This document shows positions 39,005 to 47,550 of a stretch of DNA of 64,000 bases, in pieces. Both the position numbers and the translations under genes were made by a program. Each line of letters begins with the position of its first letter. The first letter of the stretch is position 1. Source of the DNA: Lachnospiraceae bacterium (GTDB lineage: Bacteria > Bacillota_A > Clostridia > Lachnospirales > Lachnospiraceae); NCBI GenBank assembly GCA_004556565.1, contig SFGN01000015.1, forward strand, positions 13,301 to 77,300, in the 5' to 3' direction. The notes under the pieces were generated by a model. The model saw only the letters and a list, made by a program, of their open reading frames with translations. It ran no database searches and was not told the origin of the DNA.

Positions 39005-39418
39005 TTATTTGTCAGCTTTCTCCTGAACGTAAGCAGCTAATGCCTGATCCATATTTTTAATGTGATCAAACAGCCAGTCAACCACGTTTTTCTGAACCGC
39101 CGCCACAAATGCTTCTGACGGTCCTTCTTCCTCGATCAGCATCTCATGAAGCTCTTCCACGGCTTTTTTGAATTCTGCATGTTTCTCTTTATGCCCTTCA
39201 ATTGCAGGGTAGGAAACTTCTTCCTGAAGCTTCTCTTCCTCGCCGAAATGGAACTCCGTATAATCTGCCAGATAATCCAGCACCTTAATTGCTTCAATTT
39301 TTCCGCCGCCCTGTTCACAGCAAGTCATAAGACCATCAATCTTGCCGATCAGCTCTTTATGCTGCCCATCAATCATGTCGTTTCCGGTTACCAGGCTTTT
39401 ATCAAATTCTATTTTCAT
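39005..39418 (-). CDS. Bacteriohemerythrin
   Basis: 137 residues, one complete hemerythrin four-helix bundle. The di-iron ligand pattern is seen as GQHKEL (His20), HFGEEE (His56, Glu60), HKEKHAEF (His75, His79) and WLFDHIKNMD (His118, Asp123 approx.). Such proteins bind O2 or store iron and serve oxygen protection in anaerobes. The start follows AGGAGG. It is a single gene with its own terminator. Confidence 0.93.
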   Translation of the reverse strand: MKIEFDKSLVTGNDMIDGQHKELIGKIDGLMTCCEQGGGKIEAIKVLDYLADYTEFHFGEEEKLQEEVSYPAIEGHKEKHAEFKKAVEELHEMLIEEEGPSEAFVAAVQKNVVDWLFDHIKNMDQALAAYVQEKADK

Positions 39419-39529
39419 TGTTATCCTCCTCTTATTATTTACTTTCCGATTTATATTTGCTTTTATATCGCTTTTCTATAATATTAACGCAATTTCCCTA
39501 TATAATCAATGAAAACTTTCACAAACTTA

Positions 39530-40597
39530 TCAATATGCCCGGTCAGCAAAGATGTCCAACAACTCATCATAAACGAATTCTACAGAAGCATGGCGAACCG
39601 CATTTCGCCCGATATTTCCGAAATATTTCGTCCGACTCCATTTTTCATCGCCGACTACAAATCCAAAGCAAACCATTCCTACCGGCTTATCAGCCGTAGC
39701 TCCGCCCGGCCCGGCTATACCGGAAATGCCGATCCCGACCTCGCAATTCATTTCCCGAGTGATTCCTGCTGCCATAGCAGATGCAACTTCCTCACTGACT
39801 ACACCATGACTTTGAATCATTTCCTCAGGGACATGAAGATACTTCATCTTTATCTCATTCGCATATGTCACCATTGAGCCGTCAATAACCCCGGAAGCCG
39901 ATGCCACATTAATTAAGCGCGCCGCCGCAAGGCCGCCGGTACATGACTCTGCAAAAGCAATATGAAGCCCTTTTTCTGTCAGAATGCGTACCAGCTTTTC
40001 CTCTTTAGACTCCGGTATCGCAATACTATGCCCTTGAGAAGTATGCACCCTTCTGACTAATGCTTCGATATCGGCTTTTGTGTTTATCTTTTCCCCGCAA
40101 ATGTTGTTTTCCCCAATCAAATGCTGAAGGCTTAAGATTCCTGCATTATGATAGTCAGCCCCGCCGGAAGAGCCACAGTAGGAGCTTAATACAAGCGGCC
40201 GGATGCCCATTTCAAACAAATCCGCGGCACTTGACAGGACACAGCACTCTGTATCCACCCCGACTACAAAGACATACTCCGGCAGGCTTCCCTCGTTCAA
40301 TTCTTTCAGTGCCTGCAGTAAATCCCCGTTCACCGCAGAGTATTGCGTTTTTTCTACGACCCGGTCTGCATAAGACTTCACATTTCCGGCTAACTGCTGT
40401 TCCTCTTCCGTAAGCAGCGACTCCCATCCCATCAGTTCGATAATCGGACTATGAGGATAATTGGAATATTTTGCCGCTATCACAGCGTCAAACACCCTTA
40501 ATTGCAGCAGACCGTCAATTGCCCCGCAGGTATCTTTAGTCATGTCGTTTCCAATAAAACCTTTCTGGATATCAACAACCACTAAAATATTCTTCAT
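39530..40597 (-). CDS. Fusion of isochorismatase-like hydrolase and CinA C-terminal (NMN amidohydrolase) domain
   Basis: 355 residues. Residues 1-175 are an isochorismatase-fold cysteine hydrolase of the nicotinamidase type, with a triad Asp9 (VVVDIQ), Lys83 (VVEKTQYSA) and Cys119 (VGVDTECCV). Residues 195-355 are a CinA C-terminal/PncC domain: FAESCTGGLAAARL, VTYANEIK and GISGIAGPGGATADKPVG. PncA-like enzymes turn nicotinamide into nicotinate and PncC turns NMN into nicotinate mononucleotide, so one chain would carry two deamidation steps of NAD salvage. This joint role is an inference; the hydrolase half may have another substrate. No signal or TM segment. Start follows AAGGAAG. Confidence 0.85.
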   Translation of the reverse strand: MKNILVVVDIQKGFIGNDMTKDTCGAIDGLLQLRVFDAVIAAKYSNYPHSPIIELMGWESLLTEEEQQLAGNVKSYADRVVEKTQYSAVNGDLLQALKELNEGSLPEYVFVVGVDTECCVLSSAADLFEMGIRPLVLSSYCGSSGGADYHNAGILSLQHLIGENNICGEKINTKADIEALVRRVHTSQGHSIAIPESKEEKLVRILTEKGLHIAFAESCTGGLAAARLINVASASGVIDGSMVTYANEIKMKYLHVPEEMIQSHGVVSEEVASAMAAGITREMNCEVGIGISGIAGPGGATADKPVGMVCFGFVVGDEKWSRTKYFGNIGRNAVRHASVEFVYDELLDIFADRAY

Positions 40598-40670
40598 AGA
40601 ATCATCTTCCTTTCTTACCTGCTCTTTATCTGAACATTAAACTTCCTCACTGTTGTTCTTATAATGTCCA

Positions 40671-42848
40671 TTAAGACAGCAACTCATTCAGCGCGGTATC
40701 ATACTTTCTATAATCCCACTGTTTATAATTCTTTTGCCTCAGCCCTTCACCGGTTGCCTTCACTCCCGACGCCTGAGATTCAAGATAATATGAATACATG
40801 GTAACAAAATCCAGACAGTCATATTTCTTTTTATCAAAATCCTCCGTCTCCGGCAATGGTTCCGGTATTAACTGGCTTTCAACCAGACATGGATGCATCT
40901 TAAGCGGAACACTCTTGTGCATAGTGTAATTTCCTGCTTCAACATAGAGTTTATAGTACCGGTCATACTGCTCTTTTGTAGGACATAAAAAGCCCTGCGT
41001 CCTGAGAAATGCATTCCATCTTCTGTGTTCGATCCAGGCAAGCTCGTGTTCCTGGATTTCTGTTAATTCAGATTGCGTGTAAACACAAAAATCCCTCCGT
41101 ATGCCTTTCTGCAGAGAATATGTTTTCTGAATCATTCCAAGTCCGAACAGTTTATATGGCGCATGCACATCTCTTGCCAGATTCGCCCAATATGTATATT
41201 CGTCTTTTTGCGCTTTCATCTGATTTGCCTTATTATACAATGCTTCATTTGAAAGCGCCCGTGCCGTAAAGTCAGCCATAAATACATTTTTACAGCTGAA
41301 TCTTTCTTCCAGAGTTGCAAACGGAACAATATAAGGATCAAACGCTGATGGTTTCAGAATCCGGGCTGCCTCGGCAAGGTTTACATCAAATACAGCCGGA
41401 GCTATTACGGCATGATCTGCCTTTTTGCCGTCCAGCATCTTTCTGGCCAGCAGAAGCCTTAACTTGTCCGCAGCCGCGAGATTCTTTTCGTCTGACCCGA
41501 GTGCTATTATATAATAATTTGTCTGTTCCAGCAGACCGTCAGGATATTTTTCAGAATCAAAAACATCCTCAACATCTGTAAAGACCGGAGCTATGCAATA
41601 TGGTGCATTTCTTTTTTCCGAGGAATCAAACGGATGCGTCCGCAGAATAGGAGAATCTGCATCACAGCTTTCCAATAACTCCGGACATTTTTCTTCAAGC
41701 CGGCATTTTAAATCAGCTGCATTCTGCGACACCACATTGATATGGAGCTGAACTCCAAAAATCTGTCCGCACCAGAAAGCCGCCTTGAATGCTTCTTCCG
41801 CAATCTGTCCGCTTCCAAGAACAGTCACATACAAATCCTTTGCTTTTCGCCCGTTTTCTGAAATCAATGGAAGAAACAGCGGTACATCATACATCAGATT
41901 AATTGCCGCATTCATGTAATCTCTGATAGTCCGGATGACCACTTTCGACGCATTTTCATCCATATTTTTACAGATACTGTTTATCATGGTACAGTCTACA
42001 TCTTCCTGAGCAAATACAAATATCTTCGTCACCGGCTCATCACCTTTAGTGTTTTCCGGCCACAAAGGCCTTCCGCCTTTTTTCTCTTTCAGCAAATACG
42101 ACAATGTACTTATATTTTCCCGTGATTCAGAATCAATCAAAAAATAGCTGACAGAACGTGATTTTCTCAGATTGAGATGAAGAAGGTCTGCTTTTACACA
42201 AACAGCTCCCAAGGCTTTTGCCCTGTTAAACAGTTCAGAGCTTATTTCTGATTCATCATCCAGATAAGCATCGGTAAAGACCAGTACGGGCCTTGCTTCA
42301 AAATATTTCAGTTGAAGTAGTTTTTTATAATTATCATCTTTGTAAATATCTTCTGCCAGGGTAATAGATGCTTCGTTAAGTTCAGAAAAAACGAACTTAT
42401 GCCTGTACGGCATAAGACGTAGTTTAATATGAGGGAATGTACCGGTCAAAATATCCAGTAATAAAGCTCCGCCGAGTACAGGAGCGCAGACATTTAACAC
42501 AGAGATCACAAAGCCATATACATTAGCCCACACAGGAAGCCCCGCCGTCTCCAGCAGATCTTTCCCTGCAACAGTGTAATTGGTATAATCCTCATCCATA
42601 CTGAATGTCTGCAGAGCATGAATCATGCTGTCAAACAGTGATTCACCTACGGTAAGCCCACTCTCACCGCTGATACTGCCGCATATGCCGACAACAAACC
42701 GGGCGATCCAGATCAGCCCGAATACATACATCGTAGCCTTCAGTTTTTTGTTGGCAGAATGCCTTTTTTGCATTATGAATATCGGAACAGACAATACCGC
42801 AAGCGTCAGAAACCCAACAATAACCGAAGCAAAAATTTCATTACTCAT
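40671..42848 (-). CDS. Channel-like membrane protein with Rossmann-type regions and C-terminal RyR domain
   Basis: 725 residues. Three hydrophobic segments lie in the first 135 residues, with a possible pore-like loop between them (SLFDSMIHALQTFSMDEDY), a layout reminiscent of two-TM ion channels. Two regions resemble TrkA-N/RCK Rossmann folds (KFVFSELNEASITLAEDI near 150, LYVTVLGSGQIAEEAFKAA near 345). The C-terminus (about 615-700) fits the RyR repeat: HELAWIEHRRWNAFL, then MHKSVPLKMHPCLVE and DKKKYDCLDFV. Bacterial RyR domains are thought to sense nucleotide ligands. The start follows AGGAGGGGTGA. It lies next to the remnant of cas4. No exact homologue is known to me. Confidence 0.7.
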   Translation of the reverse strand: MSNEIFASVIVGFLTLAVLSVPIFIMQKRHSANKKLKATMYVFGLIWIARFVVGICGSISGESGLTVGESLFDSMIHALQTFSMDEDYTNYTVAGKDLLETAGLPVWANVYGFVISVLNVCAPVLGGALLLDILTGTFPHIKLRLMPYRHKFVFSELNEASITLAEDIYKDDNYKKLLQLKYFEARPVLVFTDAYLDDESEISSELFNRAKALGAVCVKADLLHLNLRKSRSVSYFLIDSESRENISTLSYLLKEKKGGRPLWPENTKGDEPVTKIFVFAQEDVDCTMINSICKNMDENASKVVIRTIRDYMNAAINLMYDVPLFLPLISENGRKAKDLYVTVLGSGQIAEEAFKAAFWCGQIFGVQLHINVVSQNAADLKCRLEEKCPELLESCDADSPILRTHPFDSSEKRNAPYCIAPVFTDVEDVFDSEKYPDGLLEQTNYYIIALGSDEKNLAAADKLRLLLARKMLDGKKADHAVIAPAVFDVNLAEAARILKPSAFDPYIVPFATLEERFSCKNVFMADFTARALSNEALYNKANQMKAQKDEYTYWANLARDVHAPYKLFGLGMIQKTYSLQKGIRRDFCVYTQSELTEIQEHELAWIEHRRWNAFLRTQGFLCPTKEQYDRYYKLYVEAGNYTMHKSVPLKMHPCLVESQLIPEPLPETEDFDKKKYDCLDFVTMYSYYLESQASGVKATGEGLRQKNYKQWDYRKYDTALNELLS

Positions 42849-42990
42849 ATCAGCTCACCCCTCCTGCATCTTTTGTATTTTTATTATCGTATCCTCTTTA
42901 TGGCAATCCTCTTCTGTGCTCTCAAGAATATTTTCATTTCATTCTGATTTCTGAAATTTATGTTAAATTGTGTAATAGCAATTCATGTGA

Positions 42991-43215
42991 TCAAACCTCT
43001 GATAGACCAGGTTCTCTTTTTTTAAACACATCTCTTGAAACAGGTTTTTCTGTCATGTATGGATCTTGTGCTTTTTTATGCATTAACTCTCCAGTAACTA
43101 TATGTTCATTTTCCGCCCATTGTTGTTCAATATGAATCAAAGCCCATTGTCTTCTGCAGAAGCTAAAATATCGAATCCCTGAAAGCATCAAATATTCATC
43201 TTCTCTGTATTCAAT
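42991..43215 (-). pseudogene. Truncated cas4 remnant
   Basis: The translated piece (YREDEYLMLSGIRYFSFCRR, then QWALIHIEQQW..., GELMHKKAQD) matches the N-terminus of type I-C Cas4, including the first Fe-S cysteine (FCRRQ). After about 55 residues the sequence diverges and stops, while Cas4 is normally about 200-220 residues, so the RecB-type nuclease core and the three C-terminal cysteines are gone. It overlaps the end of cas7, as cas4 does in intact I-C operons. The usual cas1, cas2 and array that follow are absent, which points to a deletion ending here. Confidence 0.85.
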
Positions 43216-44105
43216 TATATTTTCCTTATCATTTCCACTGTATTCGGTATCATGTCTTCACATATACTGATTGTATAATCCTGGTATTTTCTCGGGTATA
43301 TAACATCTTCTTTCTTTTTTACTTCGACAGAATCGAACAATTTATATGCCGGACAATCTCCCACTTCCTTACTATGCTTAAACACAATTAATTCCCGAAC
43401 AGCCATCTTCCCCCTTGCTGCAGAACGGTCATTCTCAAACATATTAATGATTGCATCCCACAAAAGTTCCAAATCATCTTCTGAGAATCCTGTCACTTTT
43501 CTGGCCAGATTTGCCGAAATATATCCTTCGGCCCGATACAACGCATACGGAACAATATTTTTACGTCCCATTTCTGTATTTTTATTCTCAGCATCTTTTT
43601 CAGTAGTAATTGCCACTCTGGTTATCGTTACTTCCTGACTTACAATAGGGTCAATACTCCTTGCAAATCCAATCTGCACAGGCCCTCTAACCTGTCCACA
43701 GTTTAAGGACACCTTTACAAAAGTTGTCATAACTGCTCCAAATGTACGAATGTCATAAAAATTCTGACACATAAAATTCCTGATTTTTATATCCGCATCC
43801 GGATCCTTTTTTTTCAGCTCTTTCACTGTTTTTTCATTTACTCCAAGATATTCAAGAGCTCTGTTATCACTTCTATTAAGCGGAACATCCTCTTTAATGT
43901 ATATACCGTACCCCGGTTCATCCTCTTTTATCATCTCAACATAATTTCTTATTTTACGTTTCAAACATACATCCGTAACCAACCCATATCCTGTCTCAGG
44001 GTCAATTCTTGGCATATTACCCGCGTCGGGGTCTCCATTGGGATTCCCATTTTCAACGTCAAATAAGATAACAAATTCATATCTGTTTTTAATCACCTCA
44101 CTCAT
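43215..44105 (-). CDS. cas7: Type I-C Cascade backbone protein Cas7 (Csd2)
   Basis: 296 residues, the usual length for Cas7c. The N-terminus YEFVILFDVENGNPNGDPDAGNMPR is the hallmark of the family (GNPNGDP loop); internal blocks VTDVCLKRKIRNYV, FGAVM and GPVQIGFARSIDP also fit. Several copies of this RRM-fold protein bind along the crRNA spacer. Its ATG directly follows the cas8c stop with an AAGGAGG inside the end of cas8c, so the two are coupled. Confidence 0.95.
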   Translation of the reverse strand: MSEVIKNRYEFVILFDVENGNPNGDPDAGNMPRIDPETGYGLVTDVCLKRKIRNYVEMIKEDEPGYGIYIKEDVPLNRSDNRALEYLGVNEKTVKELKKKDPDADIKIRNFMCQNFYDIRTFGAVMTTFVKVSLNCGQVRGPVQIGFARSIDPIVSQEVTITRVAITTEKDAENKNTEMGRKNIVPYALYRAEGYISANLARKVTGFSEDDLELLWDAIINMFENDRSAARGKMAVRELIVFKHSKEVGDCPAYKLFDSVEVKKKEDVIYPRKYQDYTISICEDMIPNTVEMIRKI

Positions 44106-45836
44106 TTATTCATCCTCCTTTTTCTCATATAATTTCTGTACCTGATGATAATACCCCAATATAAAGTGCCCCTGCTCTTCTAGCGTAAAGCTTTTGGGGA
44201 ATTCTGTTATTTTCCCCAGCAATTCTGCAAGTAGCCCCTCAAAGTATGCCTTTCTCCATTCTTTTTGTCTTCCTATTTTCCTAAGATGACTGTTCTTTAG
44301 TTTCATCAAAATTGGAAAAACTGAGACCGGATTTGCACAAGCCGCATTGAAATATCTATCTTTTATCGTTGCATTAATCTCTGAACTTGCATCTTTCTGT
44401 ATGTATTCGAGTACTGAAGAGATTCTTCCTAATACATATGCCGTATCACTTGTTTCCTGATTTAATCCCACAAAATTCTCCTCCTTTTCCAATGCTTTGT
44501 TCTGAATTAAATAAGCCTTGATGATTGCTGCTCGACCCCATGTAATTTTTCCTTGTTCTGCTCGTATCCGTATCAATATGTCATTGTAGAGGCTTTCCGG
44601 ATATCTGCTATTTTCTAAAACTGCTCTTAAGACCGCCCCTGGAAGATTCGGTATCGGCTTCTTATCTTTGGATTTCTGATTGATAGTCTCATTTATCATA
44701 CTGCCGACTCCCAGAAATTCCCGTTTTTCCCTGGATGGCTTTACTAATTCCATTCTGTTATAATGCTTTAGAAGATTGTCCAGAATCTTTCCGAAACTAT
44801 TTTCATAAAAAAATCTAACTGCCAATCTGGCTGCATTAGGCGACAATCCTAAGATATAGAATCTCTGATTGATATTCAGTTTTATACCATTGACATCAAT
44901 TGCCCTCTTCTCTTTCAAATTCTGAAAAATATTTTTTATTATTTCCTGATTATCCTCTCGAGGCTCTAAAAATCCACATAAAAGATCCTGATATATTTCA
45001 TCTCCGTCTTCCGCCCAATAAACAACCGTCGTATCCCCAAACTGAAAAACATATTCTCTTTTTGCTAAAAGATAATTTAATGCCGTTGTATAAGCAAATG
45101 CCGCGTATTTCCCTACCGATGCATTATAACTCTGCTCTTTTCCATATGATTCAAATGCAGGTGCATTAAATGACACTAATGCCGCTCCACTTGATTGTGC
45201 TCCTTGTACACCTCTTATAGTCGAATGGATTCTTGCAATTTCGTCTTTTCTTCCCGTAACAAGACATATCCCCGTCACTTGTTCTTCTTTCTGATTTAGA
45301 AAGTTTTCCCAAGCCATATGTATTTCCTTATCATCCTGCGCTTCTTTTTCATTCATTACAAAAATCAGATTACTTCCATCCGTAATTTCTTCCCATATCT
45401 CTATCAGCTTATCATTTTCTTTCGCTTTTTCCGGATTCCATGTACAGAAAAAATTTCTTACAGCTTCCGCCATCTCTCCACTTACTGATTCCAATATTTC
45501 TAAATGTTTTTCTCTGGATGCTTCAAAGCATTCTTGTACTCTTTTCCCATTTCCCAATGTGTCAACTCCCAAAATATATTTGGAATTATCACAAAGAAAA
45601 TTTGCTAATACACCGGAAGATCGGGAGACTGTTTGCGGAACCGTTCTATATACCGGCAGCCATACCTTAGTTTTCCCTCTTTCTATTTCCTGCTTTAAAG
45701 TTATCACCTGTTTAATTCTGCCACTTACGTCCAGATTTAACGCATATGAAACTTTTGCCCGGCACCATCCTTGAGCTGCAACTTTATTGTTTTCCAACAA
45801 CGTCTCATAACAATCTACCAATGCCTGTAAAATCAT
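44106..45836 (-). CDS. cas8c: Type I-C Cascade large subunit Cas8c (Csd1)
   Basis: 576 residues, typical for Csd1/Cas8c. Recognisable blocks include the N-terminal ILQALVDCYETL, VSYALNLDVSGRI, a region with NYLLAKREYVFQFGDTTVVYWAED, and the C-terminal small-subunit-like helical part (YVLGRISSVLEYIQ, YFNAACANPVSVFPILMKLKN). Cas8c recognises the PAM and includes an internal start for Cas11c in I-C systems. The ATG overlaps the cas5 stop (ATGA). No frameshift or early stop is seen, so the effector is likely functional. Confidence 0.95.
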   Translation of the reverse strand: MILQALVDCYETLLENNKVAAQGWCRAKVSYALNLDVSGRIKQVITLKQEIERGKTKVWLPVYRTVPQTVSRSSGVLANFLCDNSKYILGVDTLGNGKRVQECFEASREKHLEILESVSGEMAEAVRNFFCTWNPEKAKENDKLIEIWEEITDGSNLIFVMNEKEAQDDKEIHMAWENFLNQKEEQVTGICLVTGRKDEIARIHSTIRGVQGAQSSGAALVSFNAPAFESYGKEQSYNASVGKYAAFAYTTALNYLLAKREYVFQFGDTTVVYWAEDGDEIYQDLLCGFLEPREDNQEIIKNIFQNLKEKRAIDVNGIKLNINQRFYILGLSPNAARLAVRFFYENSFGKILDNLLKHYNRMELVKPSREKREFLGVGSMINETINQKSKDKKPIPNLPGAVLRAVLENSRYPESLYNDILIRIRAEQGKITWGRAAIIKAYLIQNKALEKEENFVGLNQETSDTAYVLGRISSVLEYIQKDASSEINATIKDRYFNAACANPVSVFPILMKLKNSHLRKIGRQKEWRKAYFEGLLAELLGKITEFPKSFTLEEQGHFILGYYHQVQKLYEKKEDE

Positions 45837-46501
45837 CGAATCACCTCACAGTTTTTCAGATCAATAATTCCCTTTTTCATAATTGCCCTAAAAAACATAG
45901 GCTGAATATTCTTTGGATCTGAATAATCCAGATCATACAACATAAATCCTAAATCCCGTTCATCTTCACCATCATAAGCTGTATGTATTTCATCTTCTTC
46001 GCACAAACAGAATCTTACCGGGAATTCCCTGCATCCGAAATAGGGCGTATGAAAACATTCTCCTCTTCTTAGCCTTCGCATAATAATATCCTTAAATTTT
46101 CCAGGATTATCACTGACATTTGCTTTGTCCGTCATCTCAAAATGCGCTTCTATAACATATTCTACATTCCTAAGCAATATAGAAGATCTTTGTACGATTT
46201 CTGTTTTACTGCTAAGATAAAGTCTTTTGGGATTTCCATTATACACCGGCAATACATTATTAGCTGATACTTTACTTTTTACTTCGTTTCGTCTGACACT
46301 TGTAAATTGTATTGGTTTATTTACATAAATCTTATCAACAATCCATTTCATACCGGGATGCCAATAAACAGCTTCTAAGATTCCTCTTGCTGCCGAAGGT
46401 GTCATGACATCATAAGAACATCTTTCCACTTTCATCTCCGGCCTGCTGAATAAAGCATAGTCTCCCCAGACTTTCACTTTTACATTTTTTGCCATGGACA
46501 T
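45833..46501 (-). CDS. cas5c: Type I-C Cas5 (Cas5d/Cas5c), pre-crRNA endoribonuclease
   Basis: 222 residues. N-terminal VKVKVWGDYALFSRPEMKVERCSYDVMTPSAARGILEAVYWHPG is characteristic of Cas5d; the MTPSAARGILEAVYW block and the later FHTPYFGCREFP are strongly conserved in the family. In type I-C, Cas5 replaces Cas6: it cuts the repeat hairpin, leaving an 11-nt 5' handle, and stays in Cascade. The gene begins 12 nt after the putative antitoxin, with AAGGAG just upstream, so toxin, partner and cas5-cas8c-cas7 are almost certainly one transcript. Confidence 0.95.
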   Translation of the reverse strand: MSMAKNVKVKVWGDYALFSRPEMKVERCSYDVMTPSAARGILEAVYWHPGMKWIVDKIYVNKPIQFTSVRRNEVKSKVSANNVLPVYNGNPKRLYLSSKTEIVQRSSILLRNVEYVIEAHFEMTDKANVSDNPGKFKDIIMRRLRRGECFHTPYFGCREFPVRFCLCEEDEIHTAYDGEDERDLGFMLYDLDYSDPKNIQPMFFRAIMKKGIIDLKNCEVIR

Positions 46502-46513
46502 TCCTCTCCTTTT

Positions 46514-46954
46514 TTATAAAATCTCTCCTTTTCCATAACATGCTGCAATATAATCGCGTGGCTGAAAATAAAAGTCTGTATTGTAATCAGATATTTTCTC
46601 ATCAATCCATGAATGATATACTTTCCAGATTCCTCCTACTATATTCTCATCCGAGTAGCTATCCTCAATCAATCTTTCATATACTTCCCCAATAGTCCAA
46701 TAATCTGGTATTCGATATCTGCATTCTCCAACATTGTCAAAAGTTCCTGATACAATTTGACATTCATTAATAAATTCTGATGCGACTTTTTCTATTGGTT
46801 CACAATGTAAAATATCTGAATATTCGTAAATCCTCTCTAAAGTCTTTTTCCCCAGATCATCTAGAATTTCCCCCCTCCTTTTCTTCTGAATTCTTCCTAT
46901 ATATTCAATCAGACTGCAAGTATAAAATAGTTTATTATTATTCTTTGTGCCCAT
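46514..46954 (-). CDS. Putative partner/antitoxin of the DUF3990-type protein
   Basis: 146 residues from the ATG at 46954, which follows GTGAGG at 6 nt; a TTG 18 nt upstream is a weaker choice. A soluble, acidic, Tyr-rich helical protein (YTCSLIEYIGR, LERIYEYSDILHCEPIEKVASEFI, IPDYWTIGEVYERLIED). As I recall, a protein of this type often lies beside DUF3990 genes in gut Firmicutes and is taken as the antitoxin; I cannot verify this here. Its start overlaps the DUF3990 stop by 17 nt, so synthesis is coupled to the toxin. It has no resemblance to any Cas protein although it lies between cas3 and cas5. Confidence 0.65.
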   Translation of the reverse strand: MGTKNNNKLFYTCSLIEYIGRIQKKRRGEILDDLGKKTLERIYEYSDILHCEPIEKVASEFINECQIVSGTFDNVGECRYRIPDYWTIGEVYERLIEDSYSDENIVGGIWKVYHSWIDEKISDYNTDFYFQPRDYIAACYGKGEIL

Positions 46955-47405
46955 ATACTTCCTCACTTCCAAGAAACGTTAATGTGTTTAAAGCCGAAAT
47001 CGTATGAAAACTAATCTGATGAGTAGGATGATTAAATTTCGCCAATTCCCAAAATGCCGCTCTCGATATTTTATTATCTATAAAATTTTGCACATAATTA
47101 AAGACTGCATCATCTGCCATTGGACCTTCTACAATGTCAAATGTATGAGGCTTCCCCAATCTACATCCAACAATAAAGTCCAGCCATTCTTCCGTCATTG
47201 TAGCAAATCTTAAATATTTTAATTTTTCATTTGGTACATAATCATATTTGTTAATATACCCCTTGTTTCCAAATCGGGTTGCCCATCTTTTTGCCTGTAT
47301 TTCATATTCTGTACAGTAAAACCCAAAATAGAAGTCTTTATTATACATAGCTTTTCTTATTTCCGGATACTCAACTACCTCTTTACTTCCATGATATAAA
47401 ATCAT
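46938..47405 (-). CDS. DUF3990-type protein, putative ADP-ribosyltransferase-fold toxin
   Basis: 155 residues. The N-terminus MILYHGSKEVVEYPEI carries the YHGS motif of DUF3990, followed by KDFYFGFYCTEYEIQAKRWA (second conserved block) and HPTHQISFHTISALNTLTF (third). These three positions correspond to the R/H-x-E-like triad of ADP-ribosyltransferase-fold toxins; the third position is Gln, as often seen in this family. Such proteins act as toxins that modify a target with NAD+; the target is unknown. AAAGGAG precedes the ATG by 6 nt. It sits 265 nt downstream of cas3, with its own consensus-like promoter, and its mRNA likely continues into cas5-cas8c-cas7. Confidence 0.75.
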   Translation of the reverse strand: MILYHGSKEVVEYPEIRKAMYNKDFYFGFYCTEYEIQAKRWATRFGNKGYINKYDYVPNEKLKYLRFATMTEEWLDFIVGCRLGKPHTFDIVEGPMADDAVFNYVQNFIDNKISRAAFWELAKFNHPTHQISFHTISALNTLTFLGSEEVYGHKE

Positions 47406-47433
47406 AATATCTCCTTTCCTTTAATTTTATTTT

Positions 47434-47451
47434 TTCATTTTAAGTTAACAT
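47434..47451 (+). promoter_or_regulatory. Predicted Cascade target: TTC PAM plus 11-nt seed over the toxin transcription start
   Basis: TTC at 47434-47436 (the known type I-C PAM) is followed by ATTTTAAGTTA (47437-47447), identical to the first 11 nt of the spacer-like segment at 47583-47593; after one mismatch CAT also matches. A 35-nt protospacer from 47437 would cover the expected start site near 47447 and the -10 box at 47455-47460 of the minus-strand toxin promoter. Binding there should block transcription; the poor match past position 15 should avoid Cas3 cleavage, as in CreA-type guides. Confidence 0.75.
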
Positions 47452-47454
47452 AAC

Positions 47455-47482
47455 AATATAACAATTTGCTTAATATTGTCAA
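47455..47482 (-). promoter_or_regulatory. Promoter of the DUF3990-partner-cas5-cas8c-cas7 operon
   Basis: On the minus strand TTGACA (47482-47477) and TATATT (47460-47455) are 16 nt apart; the start site would be near 47447, about 42 nt upstream of the DUF3990 ATG. The -10 and start lie inside the predicted Cascade target. Confidence 0.75.
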
Positions 47483-47523
47483 TATTTCTTTTACTATTTT
47501 ATATCTTATCTCTTCTTTTTTTT

Positions 47524-47547
47524 TTCAATATCATATGATATATTGAA
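47524..47547. repeat. AT-rich inverted repeat next to the guide-like RNA
   Basis: TTCAATAT and ATATTGAA flank CATATGAT. It overlaps a TATGAT (47534-47539) that could serve as -10 box for transcription of the repeat-like RNA, so it could be the operator for an autoregulator such as the putative antitoxin. Confidence 0.5.
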
Positions 47548-47550
47548 ATA

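Noticed and set aside
42849..42990. Residual CRISPR repeats downstream of the truncated cas4
   Set aside because: No match to GTGGATTGAAAT or its complement is present there.
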